Below, in pieces: positions 49,191 through 60,255 of a stretch of 64,000 bases of DNA. How positions within the stretch are numbered: the stretch's first letter is position 1; each line of letters starts with the position of its first letter. Origin of the DNA: Paramacrobiotus metropolitanus (lineage: Eukaryota > Tardigrada > Eutardigrada > Parachela > Macrobiotidae). The notes below the pieces were generated by a model. That model was not told the origin of the DNA, ran no database searches, and worked only from the letters and a program-made list of their open reading frames with translations. Made by a program: the position numbers and the translations under genes. The stretch covers positions 2,356,001 through 2,420,000 of the forward strand of contig NW_026570227.1 in assembly GCF_019649055.1 (NCBI RefSeq). The letters are read 5' to 3'.

Positions 49191-50145
49191 TATAAGGAAC
49201 GCAACGAAAGTCGAGTAAAAGCAGGACCCAGGTAGTGTGCCAGCTGCAGCGCCTATCGTGCTGGTAGCCTGTTACTGAACTGATCCGTTTGGGTTCAGTC
49301 AACAGTCAACACTGCAGCCTACTTTCACTGTTGTTAACTGATTACAGCACCGCGTTCAACCGCAAACCGTATTTCAGCGGCGTGCTTGCTAGATCTGGAC
49401 GTACTGCGATTATATTTTTAGCGCCTCTTGTCATTCTTTTTTTGTTGAACTCTGCGCCAACGGCGAAGCAGAATGTGACCTTACAAAATTCTGTATGTCG
49501 GCTCTTACTTACGCACTTCGTGCATGGCCAGTAATGTGTTAACACTTTATATGAAAAATTCACTATATACTGACAACATTTTAAAGAAGTGTACGGTTCA
49601 ACCCCGCTTATTAAGTGTGCCATCTTTTATGCGGCATCTGCCAGATTTTATCGTTTGCCAGTTGCCAGAGTCTCCAGGTTTTATCGCTCGCCATGCCATT
49701 GGCAGTGCCAGTGGCAGGTGCCACTGCCAGGTTTTACACCCTGCCATCCTAAACCGATCTACTTTAGATTTTGCGCTAAAATGCACATGAGCATAAAAAT
49801 CGTTTTTGCACGGAACCAGATTTCTCGCAATTTTTCACTTTTAAAATGAATATTCGCAATTTTTAAATGCATTTTAAAATTTGAAAAACATGATGCAAAT
49901 CTGGTTTTGTCTGAAAACTATCCTTATGCTTATGTACCTGTTCAAAGTTTAAAGAAGTCTGAAAAAGATCGGTTTATAATAAGACTTTTGGTACTCAAAA
50001 CTTTTTGCTAACGGCTGGAAATTATTTGGCCACAGAATGCAATAAAACGATGCAAAACAGCGTACGGGAGTGCGCGAGAGCGAAAGTTTTCGTGTCTATA
50101 CTTGAATTTGCCACGATGTGCCAGCCGCCAGGTCACTTCCCCTGA

Positions 50146-52727
50146 CCTGCTTGACGGGGAGTCTTACACCTATCTGTACCATTGCGTACCTATGGTTGTA
50201 CACAGTACGGTTGCAGTCCACATTAAATTTGTATACAGTACTTCTCAAATTGTTTCTCTGTGCAGTGAGAATGATGGTTTCCATTCTGAAAAATAAATAT
50301 TTCTGGGAACCAAAGATTCTTCTAGCTGGTAGAATCTTTTACCGGTTGCAGCAGGCAGTTAGAATTTGGCTAATCAAGATCGAAGACCTTATAGACAAAA
50401 CCAGACTTCTTTTGTGATAATTAATAAGAACAAAGTCAATAATGTGTCCGGCCGTCACATTGTTGTGTTAGTTCATAACTATCAAGCTCATAATTAACGG
50501 TAAGCCGGCATCCAGTTCATGATGTATCATTTCGTTTAAAATTCAATCCTTTTAATTAGTGTAAATCTGCGCAGGCATATTGTCATTGTGCACTGGCCAA
50601 CTAGCCGAATAAAATTATAATATCATTTCGTTGATTTACGAATACTGTACTGTACCGGGTGCGCATTCAGAATCTAGGTTAAAACAAACGTGGCGGTGTA
50701 ATATCTATCACATCAGCGGTATTCATCGGTCGTGTAGCTTTTCCTCTAACGAAATTGATGTGAAATCGTAGAAGCACTCAGAGTACCTCTTAGCTGTTTG
50801 GCCTTATCTGTACTGTATATTGCAACAGCAGCCGGTTAAACTGCTGTTCTAGTGGGATGGTTAATCCACCGTACCACGATGTAGCGGCTGTTAAGGCTAA
50901 CTGACAATCAAAAGGCTGGCACGGTCAGCAGCGATGCTGACCGGAAGTAAGGTGGCAATTACACAACTACACGGTGTGGGATGAGACGATTCATCTCAAC
51001 GTGATTACAAACAACAACGCAAGACATGGCAGTTATGGCAAGATTCTTATTAGCAAGTACACAGGGCAAGAAGGCAAAAAGCAAGGTTAGCTAGCTGGCA
51101 AGAAGCAAATCCAAGAATGAATCTAGTGCGCAAAAGTAAAAGTCAAGAGCATCGAGATTGTAGCGGTAAAGCGTTAAGACAATGAGATGCTGATTCACAT
51201 GATCTTAATGAGGAAGACAAGGAACGAATGAACCAATAACTGATGCAGAAAAGCAATTAACAATCCAAACTGGCAGTACTACAATTTTCTATCGTTACAA
51301 TATGTAATTTCGTTTGTTGAAAAATAAATCAGTTCACTCCATTACTACAAAACAGTATTACATCCCGATAGATTTTTAAAAATTTCTTATGCAGTTTAAA
51401 GATTTTTTTTAAATCTCTGTCTTAATGATGCCAGAGGTGCAAGCCGCCAACGAGCTGCCGGTACCGATTAGCCGGATGAGCGCGTGTGTGGTGGCGCGTG
51501 CCAGCCAGACGTTGGTAACTGGATGGCGCCAGTCGCGTTGGATCACTGATTCCCACCATTCTCAGTCTATAGTCTTCTCAATTCACAGCTGTTTATGCGA
51601 GGTCATGTTTGCATATTCTTGATGAGAAGTGCTACAATACTGCATAAATGGAATGCAGTGATGGTTGAGTCTCGTGGGCTGTTGCAGCGAACGTTTACGT
51701 TACGTTTTATGCGTTAGTCAACGAGTATCGGTATGTTCGTTTGATTTGTATGGAAGGATACGTGAATTCTGTCGGTCATTATCATTTAATCGTTTGTAAA
51801 TGCTTTGCTGCCACACATTACATTTCCTACATTGCACCAAATTTGAAGTCTGTCTGTTATCCGTTAACAACCAGTTATTGCGCAGTGCACTGTACAGATA
51901 CGAGTCTATCAAAGCGTAATTATGTCAATATCCATAAGAAATTTCTGTTGTTGGGGCTAGCGCCCTGCGCGAGCGCCGAGCCGAGGCTCGGCTTGTGAAG
52001 GCTCGCGGCTCGCGAGCCGGAAGAGCGAGCTTTTACCGCTACTGGCGCGAGCCGAGTCGAGCCGAGCGGTCGTTTATCGATGGGTGAGCGAGCCGAGCGA
52101 CCGGCAGTCCGAATTCGAGAGCAAGCTGAATATTGCTTTGTGTTTCGTACTATTTTTTATAGAATTTCTAGCGATTTTCTGTAGAAATGTGTGTTGGCTT
52201 CGCGCTTCGCGGGAAATAAACTTAATTTAAAAATAAACTTTTTAAATTCATGCAGCGGTGCTGGCATAAAAAACCGAACGTGCGTTTTTATAATAAATCC
52301 CCATATAATTTTGCTCGCGAGCGATTTGAGCAGGAAAACTTAAGATATTCTACGATCTGAGCAATACGGAATTCGGTGAGCTGAGAAAGATTTTACAATA
52401 GCAATAAGGAATCCGGTGAGCTGAGAAAAATTTTACAATAGTTAAAAAGACACGAGCCAAACATCTGACGCTTGCAAATTGCACAGGGCCCTAGTTGGAG
52501 CTCGTTTGCCGTTGTTGATCGTTCACTGACAGATTATAATGTTTACAAGCACAGCGCGCGGCGCTTACGCGCCGCGCTGCAGTGCAAAGGCGGTTCTTGT
52601 TGGCTGGGCTCTTTTTGCTAAACGAATCAAAGTGAAACGGTTTTATATGCTAAATAAGTCTTACTGAAAAGGGAATACAGTTACTGTATAAAAAACGGGT
52701 TAAACCGAAATTCTTCTGTTACAGAAC
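50146..52727. other. intergenic region with minor repeats
   Basis: No gene recognised. About 50270..50540 resembles about 60530..60790 (same orientation; AAGATCGAAGACCTTA, ACTTCTTTTGTGAT). Near 51955-52105 there is a patch of GAGCCGAG-type low-complexity sequence with GCCGAGGCTCGGC palindromes. At about 52367..52442 a unit of about 44 bp (GGTGAGCTGAGAAA, ATTTTACAATAG) is duplicated in tandem. Near 52552..52582 GCGCGCGGCGC faces GCGCCGCGCTG across TTAC. Confidence 0.45.
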
Positions 52728-53267
52728 GCTTAAAAGCGTGGACAAATAATGCGTAACCTTCGGTTACCAAAGCTTTAAAAGAGCGGGTACCGCACGCGCG
52801 GCCTTCGGTGACCAAAGGCTCAAAAAGGCGGGTACCGCACGCGTGGCTTTCGGTGACCAAAACCTCAAAAAAGCGGGTACCGCACGCGGTGCCTTCGGTG
52901 ACCAAAGGCTTAAAAAGGCGGGTACCGCACGCGTGGCCTTCGGTGACCAAAGGCTCAAAAAGGCGGGTACCGCACGTGTGGCTTTTGGTGACCAAAACCT
53001 CAAAAAAGCGTTACACGCGGTGCCTTCGGTGACCAAAGGCTTAAAGGCGGGTACCGCACGCGTATTCAGTGACCAAAGGCTCAAAAGGCAGGTACCGCAC
53101 GTGGCTTTGGTGACCAAAGGCTCAAAAAAAGATACCGCACCCGTATTCGATGATAAAGGCTCAAAGACGTGGGTACCGCACGCCTGGCCTTCGGTGACGA
53201 AAGATTTGAAAGGGCAGGTAAAGCACTCGGGGCTTTCGGTTACTAAACGCTTAAAAGGTGGGACTTA
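52728..53267. repeat. 45-bp minisatellite, about 12 units
   Basis: A degenerate unit of 45 bp (core GGTACCGCACGCGTGGCCTT, then CGGTGACCAAAGGCT and CAAAAAGGCG) is repeated about twelve times. Units in the left half are close to exact; those to the right carry small deletions. Because 45 is divisible by three, several frames stay open on both strands, with 15-residue repeats such as GTARVAFGDQRLKKA on plus. No initiation context, splice sites or conserved neighbour frame supports a gene. It is best read as a minisatellite. Confidence 0.85.
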
Positions 53268-54195
53268 AAGTTATCAGGTTTGTTAAAGTCAATAAAGATA
53301 AAGAACTATGGTTTTGAAGCTTAGTAAGTAGGAAAGATAAGGGTGGGATCCGGTTTATCAGGTGAAGGTTTTACTGGTGAATGCAATAAGTTTCGGGAGC
53401 TTAGTAAGGACAAAGGCGTAAAAGCGCAGGTTTAAGGGGATGCAAAAGCTTAAAAGTTGTTGAGCGGGTTCCGGCCAATCACAAACGTAAGGTTTTTTCT
53501 GGCCAATCAGGAAACTTTGGAGGCGGGAGCGTCACGGAATCACGGTTCTGCTTTAATATATAGGATTGTTTTCTAATCGTGTAGCAAAAAACAACGTAAT
53601 GTCAGGCCCTGTGAACGCGATTTTGTCACGTCCCGCTCATCTGGCTTTTACGTGCGCTAATGCTGAATTTTCAGTGCAGTAATACGCCGTAGGCCCGTAC
53701 GTCAGCCGCGCGCCCAATCACAGCTGTCGTCCTTTGTCTTGGCTGTATGTGCGGCTGCAGTGTGAGTCAGCTTGATAACACGCGGCAGAGCGTTTTATCC
53801 TGCCTCTGCTGCAATTTTCCCATGCCGAGCGACGGTTTGACAGTCGATGTTTTGGGGATGAAGGCGTCGCGACTTTCTTCAGCTGAACAGTGGATGACTT
53901 TAGAAATTTCGGATTTTTGTGCTCGTGCATTTTAACGCAAAAAGTTTCCTTTAATTATCCACAGTGTTGCCATCTGGCAGTCAGTTTTCAGTTTTAAAAC
54001 CCTTCGCTTGTTCAGTGCGTCGCTTTGAATCGGGTCGGCAATTACCGAGGCAGTCTGCGTGTTTGTAAACGAAAGGTGAGTACGGTACGATCAATGCTAC
54101 AACGTTTTACGCGTTTTACAATGAAGAACTTTACAATTTACACGACATTTAGAGCCTCTTCTACTCGTAACTGCAGACACCAAGTGCTGGAAAAA
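53268..54195. other. upstream region of the GTPase gene
   Basis: No separate gene recognised. A likely 5' UTR intron runs from the donor AAAG|GTGAGT at 54076 to the acceptor AACTGCAG| near 54176, just before the chosen start of the GTPase. The intron has no stop in the gene's frame. Confidence 0.4.
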
Positions 54196-55560
54196 ATGTT
54201 TGAGCCGTTGATTAAGAACCCCGTCGACGCGCGATATCGCCGCTATTCCAACCGGCCATGTGGCATACTGATCGGGCAAACCGGAGTCGGGAAAACCACC
54301 TTGAAGAACCGGCTGTGTAATACCAACCATTTAGCTGGCGCATCCGAAGGCAGCGTAACCCATCAACTGATGAAGAACGATGTCAGCGTCGGAACGAATT
54401 CCTTCTCCTTGATCGATACTCCGGGAACCGATAGCAACACTGACACGTTCAAGCACGCCCATCTGCTGCGCGCCGGACTGACCGCCACGGAGCTGAACAC
54501 GCTCTTCATCGTCGTGAAATACGAGAACAAGTATTTCAAGATGGTCGACAACTATCTGCAGGCGCAACAGCCGGTGGTGAATTTCATCCGGAAAATCGTC
54601 ATTCTCGTCTCGCATATGGACCATGCCGGGGATCCCGGAGCAGAGTTTCCTATCATCTGTCAAGCGCTGATGGAAGGCAGTCCGCAGGTGGCCAACATTG
54701 TTTTCTTCTCAGATCGCGGCGATCCCAATGCTGTTGCGGATTTAATGTACGCTTGTATGTCTAACATGGAACCGCAGTGGCTGGCGATCTCTGAGGAAGA
54801 TTTCCATTACAATTTCACCTTGTATCAAGTGCGGATTAACATGCGCAAATCGTTTGAGCTGTACAAGAAGCAGGTGGAGGCTTTCTTGGGTGGTTACTCG
54901 CGACTCCGTGACCGCGTCGAAAAGGAGCTCGACGAAGACAAGGACGAGCTGTTTCACGTCATGATTGTCCAGTTCAAGTACGATCTGGATGATCTGTACG
55001 ATGAGTTTGTGGGGAAGCATGGTGCTGCCATGGGGGAGATGGACTACTACGCTCTGTGCATTGAGATGCAGCGGGAGAATGTCAAGATCTGCGATCGCTT
55101 CGTCAACTCCGTCACCCCGCTGATGACGTACAATCTGTTCGATAACACGGATCCGCGGAATCTGATTAAGGCGTGCCCATTTTGTGGGCTGGTGTGGTGG
55201 AAGACGGAGGGCTGTGATGGTGTGACCACCTGCGGTAATCGAGTTAGTACGCGGTTTGACTTTCGACCTAGAGCCATGTTTCGCTACGCTTTGAAATGGA
55301 TCAACGGCGAACTGGTCCACAGTAAGAAGGCAGTGGCCAGACCTTCGGTCGGAACTGCCCAAGCGCCACAGTCAGCCGTCGGGAAGGGATGTGGCCGATC
55401 TATTACCTGGAGCGAAATTCCCAAACTGAACGACGAAGTCCTGTACAAAATCTTCGAAGTGAAAACCATGGATGAAGTGAAGAGCATCATGCAGAATGAC
55501 GGATACAAGAAAGCCAGAGACAGTTATGTCAGCAGCATCGACACAACCTTCCATTCCTGA
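54196..55560 (+). CDS. P-loop GTPase with C-terminal Cys cluster
   Basis: A single large coding exon of 454 residues from the ATG at 54196. An in-frame ATG at 54094 would add 34 residues, but the region between them looks like a 5' UTR intron. The GTPase core has the P-loop GQTGVGKTT (27-35), a switch-II-like LIDTPGTDS (73-80) and a candidate G4 box SHMD (139-142), resembling the AIG1/GIMAP and related TRAFAC-type groups. A helical middle follows (about 205-320; acidic EKELDEDKDEL). A Cys cluster then has Cys327, Cys330, Cys340 and Cys346 and could bind zinc. No membrane segment is seen. It probably hydrolyses GTP in the cytosol. The pairing of an AIG1-like core with a zinc-ribbon-like motif is the odd feature; pathway unknown. 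Confidence 0.82.
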   Translation: MFEPLIKNPVDARYRRYSNRPCGILIGQTGVGKTTLKNRLCNTNHLAGASEGSVTHQLMKNDVSVGTNSFSLIDTPGTDSNTDTFKHAHLLRAGLTATELNTLFIVVKYENKYFKMVDNYLQAQQPVVNFIRKIVILVSHMDHAGDPGAEFPIICQALMEGSPQVANIVFFSDRGDPNAVADLMYACMSNMEPQWLAISEEDFHYNFTLYQVRINMRKSFELYKKQVEAFLGGYSRLRDRVEKELDEDKDELFHVMIVQFKYDLDDLYDEFVGKHGAAMGEMDYYALCIEMQRENVKICDRFVNSVTPLMTYNLFDNTDPRNLIKACPFCGLVWWKTEGCDGVTTCGNRVSTRFDFRPRAMFRYALKWINGELVHSKKAVARPSVGTAQAPQSAVGKGCGRSITWSEIPKLNDEVLYKIFEVKTMDEVKSIMQNDGYKKARDSYVSSIDTTFHS

Positions 55561-56254
55561 ATCGTCTCCTATCCGTTGGTTTATGGACATCCGATTTGGC
55601 CTTTAATCATTTCAAATTGGTTTAGCGTCCATCGTCATTGCAGAATTTAATGTGGTTTGAAATCGTTTCTAAAGACTAAATCCTATGAGTCCTGTCCAAT
55701 ATTGTCATAAACGTTTTGCTTTATCAATTTTTGTCATCCTGTATAGCAGTTCTTCTATTTGCTAGTAGGTTAAGCGCATCTGCTCAAAATAGTGGAACTT
55801 TTATTTGGGCATTTTACCAGAAAAGACTGCGACTGTTTGTTTTCCACTGAACTATAATCCATTCATTTCATTCCGTTCCCGAAGCATTGCAAAACGCTAA
55901 TGTCAAATCATAGCAACGCCTGTTGCAGTATAGTACTTAACTGTAAAAACCAGACGGCCGTTGTTCTGTTGAAACGGCTGTTGAAAAACAACTGGCACGT
56001 TAGTATGTAATTATTATATGGGTACTAATAGTCGTAATAGATAGTAATCATACAAAACAAAACGGTTTCGGATGCGGTACAGAAACATGATTTCATAGCT
56101 GTGGCTTTAACAACTGAATGCAAAAATGCCGGCTGCATTCCGAGCTTATATTGGCAACGCAAATGATAACACATAGTTAAGGATTTAACACTTGTTTCAG
56201 TCAAAACCAGAACTGGCAGACTGCCACTGCGCGCTGCCAATGTGAAAGCTGGTC
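55561..56254. other. intergenic region
   Basis: Downstream of the GTPase gene. The stretch 56085..56140 resembles 60971..61020 (GTAACAACTGA, ATGCCGG-like words), perhaps two pieces of one old repeat or gene. Nothing else was recognised. Confidence 0.35.
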
Positions 56255-56350
56255 GTGGTTATGGTAGCCCATATGCAGTGTCACGGGATAGACAAGGAGC
56301 GCCAGTGAAACCGGGCAGTTGGCGATGTGGATGGCATTGCACGGCAAAAA
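56255..56350 (-). pseudogene. short F-box-family relic
   Basis: On the minus strand the stretch reads PCNAIHIANCPVSLA, matching PCDAIQMTNCRVTLA of F-box gene 1 and PCDAIHLTNC of gene 3. Similarity does not extend beyond about 100 nt. It lies about 0.7 kb beyond the 3' end of F-box gene 3. Confidence 0.55.
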
Positions 56351-57092
56351 AATCATCATTCGCCGACTAATTCTCACTTGCCGTTCGTTGGAAGGGTATT
56401 TATAACGCGGCAGTCGTTCTTTTTCTGTTCACTTCATGCAGACACCCAGTCGTAGCCAGCCAGAAAACCGGTTTCGGTGGTAAAGTCAGTCAGCTACGTG
56501 GAAGTCACGGTACGTCGGTACCATCAGGCGTGCCGAAGGTTACGTGACGCGAGCGCGCCTAGAGCTTGTCATGTGGAATGAGAGAATTGTACTTTTTATT
56601 GGTCAATTAAAAACGCAATACATAAATAGAAGAAGTAAAAAAAGCACGATAAACTATATGAGAGAATCCGTTCGATATCCGTAAGATTGTTATGGAATGT
56701 TTATCGGTTATATCCGCAGCAAGCGGCAAATTATGTACCCGTAGAGCCAGCTACTACCGCGCTTACTATCCGATCAGAATATGGGTGGTACAGCTAATTT
56801 ATGAAAATTCCTCCACAACCAAATCGTATGAGAAAACACATAATATTGACTGCATTGTTCGATCTGCAAATAGAATTACAACCCCGGTCATATCGCAAAG
56901 CACGCAGCAAAAAAGGAAAGAGATGTCGATTTCGTGAAGAAAATAATCAAGAAAAAAACAACCCCATGAAACTGCGGCAGTTCCAGCCACTGGAAATTCT
57001 ACAGCGCTAACTACAATCTGATCCACATAATTATTATGACGGTGTACGATGAGAAATCCGTGCAGCTGAATCGCGCAAGTTCTCCGTACAGG
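56351..57092. other. intergenic region, no gene recognised
   Basis: Spacer between the short F-box relic and the 3' end of F-box gene 3. Nothing supportable. Confidence 0.4.
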
Positions 57093-59206
57093 CTAGCAGA
57101 GCTGATGGCAAAAAAGGAAATGGCGGGCAATGCGCGGCAAGGTGTCCCACTGCAGTTGCAGCTCTCGCAGACCGTCCACGCACCACTTCTTCCCGCGGTA
57201 GGGGGAGGATGGACGCGGATCGGCCGATGTCAGTACAAGCTTGTCCCGTAATTTCCATCGCATCAGAACAGCGAACATTACAAATTTACGTGTTGCGCGT
57301 AAATCCGTACTACGGCGCGCCACGCCACACTGTTTAAACACGTAACATGCATTTGGCTGGCTGGTGGCTTGGTACACGCCATATAATTCAATGAGAATAA
57401 CAGTAACTGCCTGGCGTAAGATGGCTAAGAAACAGTCGGTGTGGTAATGGACCATCTAACTACGGAGCGGATTTAGGCAATCAGATAAGCGTAGTGACGT
57501 GGCCATCGTTTCAAGCGCAAATTTCGTGCTAGCTGTACCTTTACGATGGAAATTACGGGACAAGCTTGTACACATAGTATCTGCAGAAGAAAAAATTTGC
57601 GCAAGTGTTATTCCAAGTACTTATGTACCGCCATCGAATGACTGTGACTGCATTCCTACATGGCAGGTGACAATAGACAGCTGGCTCTTCGGATCCCGGT
57701 CCAGGCTGCGTTTCAGCCGTCGGATTAGCGCGTGCCCTTCTTTATCACGCACCAACGGCAGCGCCGTCTCGAAAGCATCACACAATGCGCAGCCGTAACC
57801 GTCAGTCAGCGGCAGCTGCGCTGTGCCGATGGTGAATTCGATCGCCGTTGCCGATATCCTCTGCACCCCGTTGAGGCGCGTAGCGCAGCCCAACCAAATA
57901 CACGTCGCAGTTGGTCAGGTGAATGGCATCACACGGCACACTGCGGCACGTGGCCATCAAGTCTTCCAACCAGAGACATTCGTGTGGCGCATTGGACTCC
58001 GGCTGCGCCGGATCCGACGGATGCAGGCCGCATTCGCTATCTTGAACGTCCGCGGCAGTGCGGTTAATCAGCAGTTTCATGCGGACGCCGTGCAGGTACA
58101 CGGTGCGCAGGTGGATGCCGGTTCGCTGCTCAGCTACGTAGCGGATGATGTCGCAAAGCAACATCGGGTGTTGAGCGTAATCCCAGACTCCCTTCGCGTA
58201 TGTTATGGCAACCCGCTGCGTGTCGGAACGTAGGCACTTGCCCACCGTCGCCAAGCAGAGAAAATAGTCAACTTCTCGGCGGATGACGATGGTGGAACGC
58301 AGCGCGGGAGCATCCATGATCCGGTTCCATGTTGGGCACCCGGTGCGCAGCTGCGTCTGCGTCAGGGTGTCCAGATGGGAAAAGACCTCCTGCCACAATT
58401 CCACCGGGAGCGCCATCTGCGCCATGCTGTTATCTGCGGCCGAAGCCGGTTCGTCAGGGATTGACTTGATCAGACTGACCAGTCTCTCGTTAAGGGAGTT
58501 CATGAGTTCCTACAAACAGTCCCATTGCACAGCACAAATACCTGCCTGCAGAAAAACGTTCTCTTACCGACACGTTGCCTTCGGACACTTGACATTTCTC
58601 TGCATCACGGCGATTGTGAATGTATGTCAACTCGCCGTCCACGAAGTCTATCACGACAACTTGCGTTTCAACACGTCGGGAGGCGCCGTTCAGTCGGTTG
58701 ACGAGCGCCGTGGTTGCTTCGGTAGACAGCGAGCGGAATTCCTCGCCCAACTGCACATGGCCTTTGATAAAGATGCCTGGTCCGATGGTATCTCCGAGGA
58801 CGGCATCCGTAACGGGGCGAAGGCGCTTTGTGGGGACGAAATCGGTGCACGGTACTCCGGAATGCGGACAGTGCCAACGGACATAGCCCCCTCCCAACAG
58901 ATATCCCATGCTCCCTACCACCATCTCCCCGGCGGACCACATCCACGGGCCCGCTGGCGTTTCCGGCACGAGCACCCGCACCGGGACGACCGATCCTTGC
59001 TGGGCATGGAAATCTTTTAGATCGATGGTGTCGATCACTCGGGTCAACGCGACACTACCAAACGGTGCATATTCACGTCGCCGATGGGGACCGAGCAGAT
59101 CGACGAAGAGACGATCGTCGGCCACGTCCACAACGTGTCCGAAGCGCAGCCGCTGATCCTTACCCAGAACGTTCACAGCGGTGTCGAGGTCCATTCGGCT
59201 GGGCAT
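57093..59206 (-). pseudogene. F-box protein, family gene 3, damaged
   Basis: Exons follow F-box gene 1: exon 1 59206..58568 (MPSRM, FGHVVDVADDRLFVDLL, GPWMWSAGEM), exon 2 from 58509, with the F-box MALPVELWQEVFSHLDTL and LRTGCPTWNRIM, running to about 57625. Relative to gene 1 the interval between TNCDV and IGTAQ is 4 nt longer, which changes the frame near 57850-57890; the family sequence resumes in another frame as TIGTAQLPLTDG. Exon 3 (acceptor CTGCAG, start 57580) is interrupted after 12 nt by a 333-bp MITE and resumes at 57235 with DPRPSSPYRGKKWCVDGL to a stop at 57093. Exon 1 and the F-box are fully open, so a shortened protein may still be made. Loss is therefore recent or partial. Confidence 0.7.
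57236..57568. mobile_element. 333-bp MITE with perfect 25-bp TIRs and TA duplication
   Basis: The left end CAAGCTTGTCCCGTAATTTC.. (57236..57260) is exactly the reverse complement of 57544..57568. TA flanks both sides (57234-57235 and 57569-57570), which points to a Tc1/mariner-class transposase acting in trans. There is no internal coding frame. Perfect TIRs suggest a recent insertion, into exon 3 of F-box gene 3. The empty site can be inferred from F-box gene 1. Confidence 0.85.
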
Positions 59207-59929
59207 GGTGGACAGTGTTGAGCAGAAAATGTCCAACGGAGTTACTGCGGAATGAGATAATGAAAACGGATTGTCATGAACGGAAAAGTATTCGTCCAAA
59301 ACTATCCCACATAGTTCAGAAGCGCAGTAATAATTATTACTAATAGCCGAATGATTTTACGAGTTAAACAAAATTTAGTCGGCTATCTTGAAGTCTCTCC
59401 TACTGTCCATTCCGTGATCGCCGCTGTCCAGGATAGATATCACGCAAAATATAGCGTCTGCAGAGCCTTTTATATTCAGTACTTGTACAGACTCTGTATA
59501 TTTATACAGTACTTGCACTGGTACTTACACTTTTATACAGTACTTGCATTTAGGCGTTAAAGCTTTAACCGGTTTCCTGGGGAAAGCCAGTTGTGTTTGT
59601 TGCCCGAGCGAACGGAAAAGTAGTCAAATGCGATATACTGATACCGCTCACTGAGCGCTAAATGCGGAAAGTGGATTCGACGACACACAAACTGGACTAG
59701 TTTTCATGCCTGTCAACTAAAATTTGTATTGGTTGCTATCAAAAGTAATGTCTTTCTGACTTGTGTGCTAAGAGGTGCATCCAAATTCTGTTAACTGCAA
59801 TGGGAATTCGTACCCTTGCCATCTTAAATGCATCAGAATTATGCTACTACAGTATTAAGCTGTTGTTTTGTGTCTGATACAAGTGCGTTCGAATTCTGTT
59901 CGGTGCAGTCCGTCGCTATCGTCAGCTCT

Positions 59930-60255
59930 TGCATACCTGTCAGTGATCGTTCGAAATCGCCCGCGGAATGTTCCCGACGCGTCGTAGATGTGGTCGACGA
60001 TGGTCTGTTCATTTATCTGCGCTGTCCGATTGACAACCCGAATTTGCACCATTCGACAGTCTTCTTTCCATCTTCAGTGGAGTCTTACGATCTAGACCGT
60101 TTATACAGCAGAGAATGGTTAAGCGCCCGCCCTGGAGGTTTCGGTGCAGACGCCGTCGGGTCCCTGGATTTGGAAGACAGGGGAAGTCATCTCCGCCCAC
60201 CGTCTGCGCCAAGTGGCCGTTGCTCAGAGTGGCGAATTTTCTGGAAGGTCAGTTA
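59930..60255 (+). pseudogene. F-box-family N-terminal module fragment
   Basis: The plus strand encodes VVDVVDDGLFIYLRCP, then VFFPSSVESYDLDRLYS, resembling VVDVAEGGLFVDLLCP and the PLDKLYD stretch of F-box gene 1. After a frame change it continues with PSGPWIWKTGEV, the counterpart of VGPWIWQPGEM. The sequence then diverges and no F-box follows. It is inverted relative to the adjacent F-box gene 3. Confidence 0.65.

Larger units (their letters stand above)
46935..50145. repeat. long inverted repeat, arms about 0.7-0.8 kb
   Basis: Left arm about 46935..47625, right arm about 49325..50145, oriented head to head. Shared blocks in order from outside in: GGGAAGTGACC, CTTTCG..GCACTCC, TTTTACTACATTCTGT, GGCAGGGTGTAAAACC, TGGCAGATGCCGCATAAAA, AGTGTTAACAC, CCATG.ACGAAGT, AAGGTCACAT, CGCTG..AA.ATG..TTGCGGTTGA. 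Identity is moderate with small gaps, so the arms are old. It could be one element with long terminal inverted repeats or two opposite copies of one repeat. The outermost block also occurs at 17598 and near 48135. Confidence 0.65.

Noticed and set aside
52728-53267. Possible CRISPR array
   Set aside because: The repeat units abut without unique spacers and the window is clearly eukaryotic.
52681-53268. Long open frames on both strands over the 45-bp repeats
   Set aside because: They exist only because a stop-free 3n unit is repeated; no start context, splice signal or homologue supports a gene.
54742-55362. 206-codon minus-strand frame
   Set aside because: Antisense of the GTPase gene, where the GTP-binding motifs lie on the plus strand.
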